Source: Fodinibacter sp963730365 (GTDB lineage Bacteria; Actinomycetota; Actinomycetes; Actinomycetales; Dermatophilaceae). Taken from it: DNA of 64,000 bases. Each line of letters opens with the position of its first letter. The first letter of the stretch is position 1. The notes beneath the pieces were generated by a model that made no database searches, was not told where the DNA came from, and saw only the letters and a list, made by a program, of their open reading frames with translations. The stretch is taken from contig CAVSRM010000005.1 of assembly GCA_963730365.1 (NCBI GenBank), positions 434,001-498,000 of the forward strand. The letters run 5' to 3'. Of this stretch, positions 63,363 to 64,000 are shown one piece after another. The position numbers and the translations under genes are program-made.

Positions 63363-64000
63363 ATGACGCGTGACTTCACCAGTGTGGGTGTGATCGGACT
63401 CGGGACGATGGGCGCGGGGATCGTCGAGGTCTTCGCCCGCAACGGAATCGACGTGTTCGCCGTCGATGTCGACGAGGCGGGGCTGGAGCACGGCGCGGCG
63501 GTACTGGCCGGCAGCACCAGCCGGGCGCTGGCCCGAGGCAAGATGACCCAGGACGAGCACGACGCGCTGCACGCGCGGGTGACCTACGCGACCGACCTCG
63601 GCGAGCTCGCCGGGTGCCAGCTCGTGGTGGAGGCGGTGCCCGAGAACCTCGCGTTGAAGAAGGAGCTGTTCGGCAAGCTCGACGAGATCGTCGCCCCCGA
63701 CGCCGTCCTCGCGACGAACACCTCCTCGCTGCCGGTGACCGAGATCGCCGTGGCGACGTCCAACCCGAAGCGTGTCGTCGGGATGCACTTCTTCAACCCG
63801 GCCCCCGTTCAGCAGTTCGTCGAGGTCATCCGCACGGTGATCACCGCGGACGACGTCTTCGAGGACGTCAAGGGGCTGGCGGACCGCCTCGGGAAGAAGC
63901 CGGTCGTCGTGGGCGACAAGGCCGGGTTCATCGCCAACGCCCTGCTCTTCGGCTACCTCAACCACGCCGTCTCCATGTACGAGAGCCGCTACGCCACCCG
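63363..64000 (+). CDS. 3-hydroxyacyl-CoA (3-hydroxybutyryl-CoA) dehydrogenase, N-terminal part
   Basis: Runs off the window after 212 codons. NAD loop GLGTMGAGI at residues 11-19, the catalytic-region NTSSLPVTEIA, GMHFFNPAPV and DKAGFIANALL are typical of single-function 3-hydroxybutyryl-CoA dehydrogenases. It oxidises or reduces 3-hydroxyacyl-CoA in beta-oxidation or polyhydroxyalkanoate/butyrate routes. The start ATG 63363 is preceded by AAGGA and by a degenerate AAGGAT 7 bases away. Confidence 0.92.
   Translation, partial: MTRDFTSVGVIGLGTMGAGIVEVFARNGIDVFAVDVDEAGLEHGAAVLAGSTSRALARGKMTQDEHDALHARVTYATDLGELAGCQLVVEAVPENLALKKELFGKLDEIVAPDAVLATNTSSLPVTEIAVATSNPKRVVGMHFFNPAPVQQFVEVIRTVITADDVFEDVKGLADRLGKKPVVVGDKAGFIANALLFGYLNHAVSMYESRYAT

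Overview
The window is a GC-rich (about 70%) bacterial chromosome segment with dense, mostly co-directional and overlapping genes. Its content points to an actinobacterium, probably a member of the Micrococcales near Intrasporangiaceae (family level is inference). Evidence: a fused 2-oxoglutarate decarboxylase/dehydrogenase (Kgd), the mismatch endonuclease NucS, a SigR/RsrA thiol-redox switch, nickel superoxide dismutase with its dedicated peptidase, an F420-type luciferase-like enzyme, the 24-residue ribosomal protein bL37, a Rho with a long disordered insert, a DUF222/HNH protein, and many start codons lying 6-10 bases behind a TANNNT -10 box. It looks like core chromosome; I see no prophage, insertion sequence, CRISPR array or plasmid gene.

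Layout. 1-2573: end of a peptide ABC transporter. 2582-5428 (minus): rsgA, aroA and a DoxX-like membrane protein. 5514-8962: SRAP DNA-repair protein, hydrolase, ferritin, the sigH-rsrA pair, bL37 and a tiny secreted peptide. 8974-12779: two membrane HD-domain proteins and manA. 12834-15126: a coupled leader ORF-sodX-sodN operon, then malic enzyme. 15171-18581: rmlAC and rmlBD, divergent, making dTDP-rhamnose. 18640-21388: quinone-oxidoreductase-like protein, homocysteine methyltransferase, SGNH hydrolase and a DUF6104 protein. 21416-25300: kgd. 25404-27181: ABC-2 exporter. 27311-29664: two CNNM/HlyC proteins. 29741-30583: DUF4203 protein and tRNA-Arg(CCG).

30657-39677: response regulator, argS, lysA, hom, thrC, thrB and rho, joining arginyl-tRNA charging with the aspartate amino-acid family. 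39747-41068 (minus): acetyltransferase and LLM flavoenzyme. 41369-46028: rpmE, prfA, prmC, tsaC and glyA, a translation-factor cluster. 46039-55598: a polyprenyl-phosphate sugar transferase, then the complete F1Fo ATP synthase operon (atpI, B, E, F, H, A, G, D, C) and DUF2550. 55595-58908: corrinoid adenosyltransferase, STAS protein and a B12-dependent acyl-CoA mutase of the MeaA type. 58905-64000: DJ-1/PfpI protein, LexA-box-controlled DUF222/HNH protein, an orphan, nucS, a small membrane protein and the start of a 3-hydroxyacyl-CoA dehydrogenase.

Regulatory signals visible in the DNA tie genes together: SigR-type promoters (GGAAT-N18-GTT) precede sigH and rpmE; a perfect TGTGA-N6-TCACA box overlaps the -10 of the ATP synthase promoter; a LexA box fills the promoter spacer of the HNH gene; and a 30-bp perfect palindrome sits inside a 29-codon leader ORF coupled to the nickel-SOD peptidase gene.
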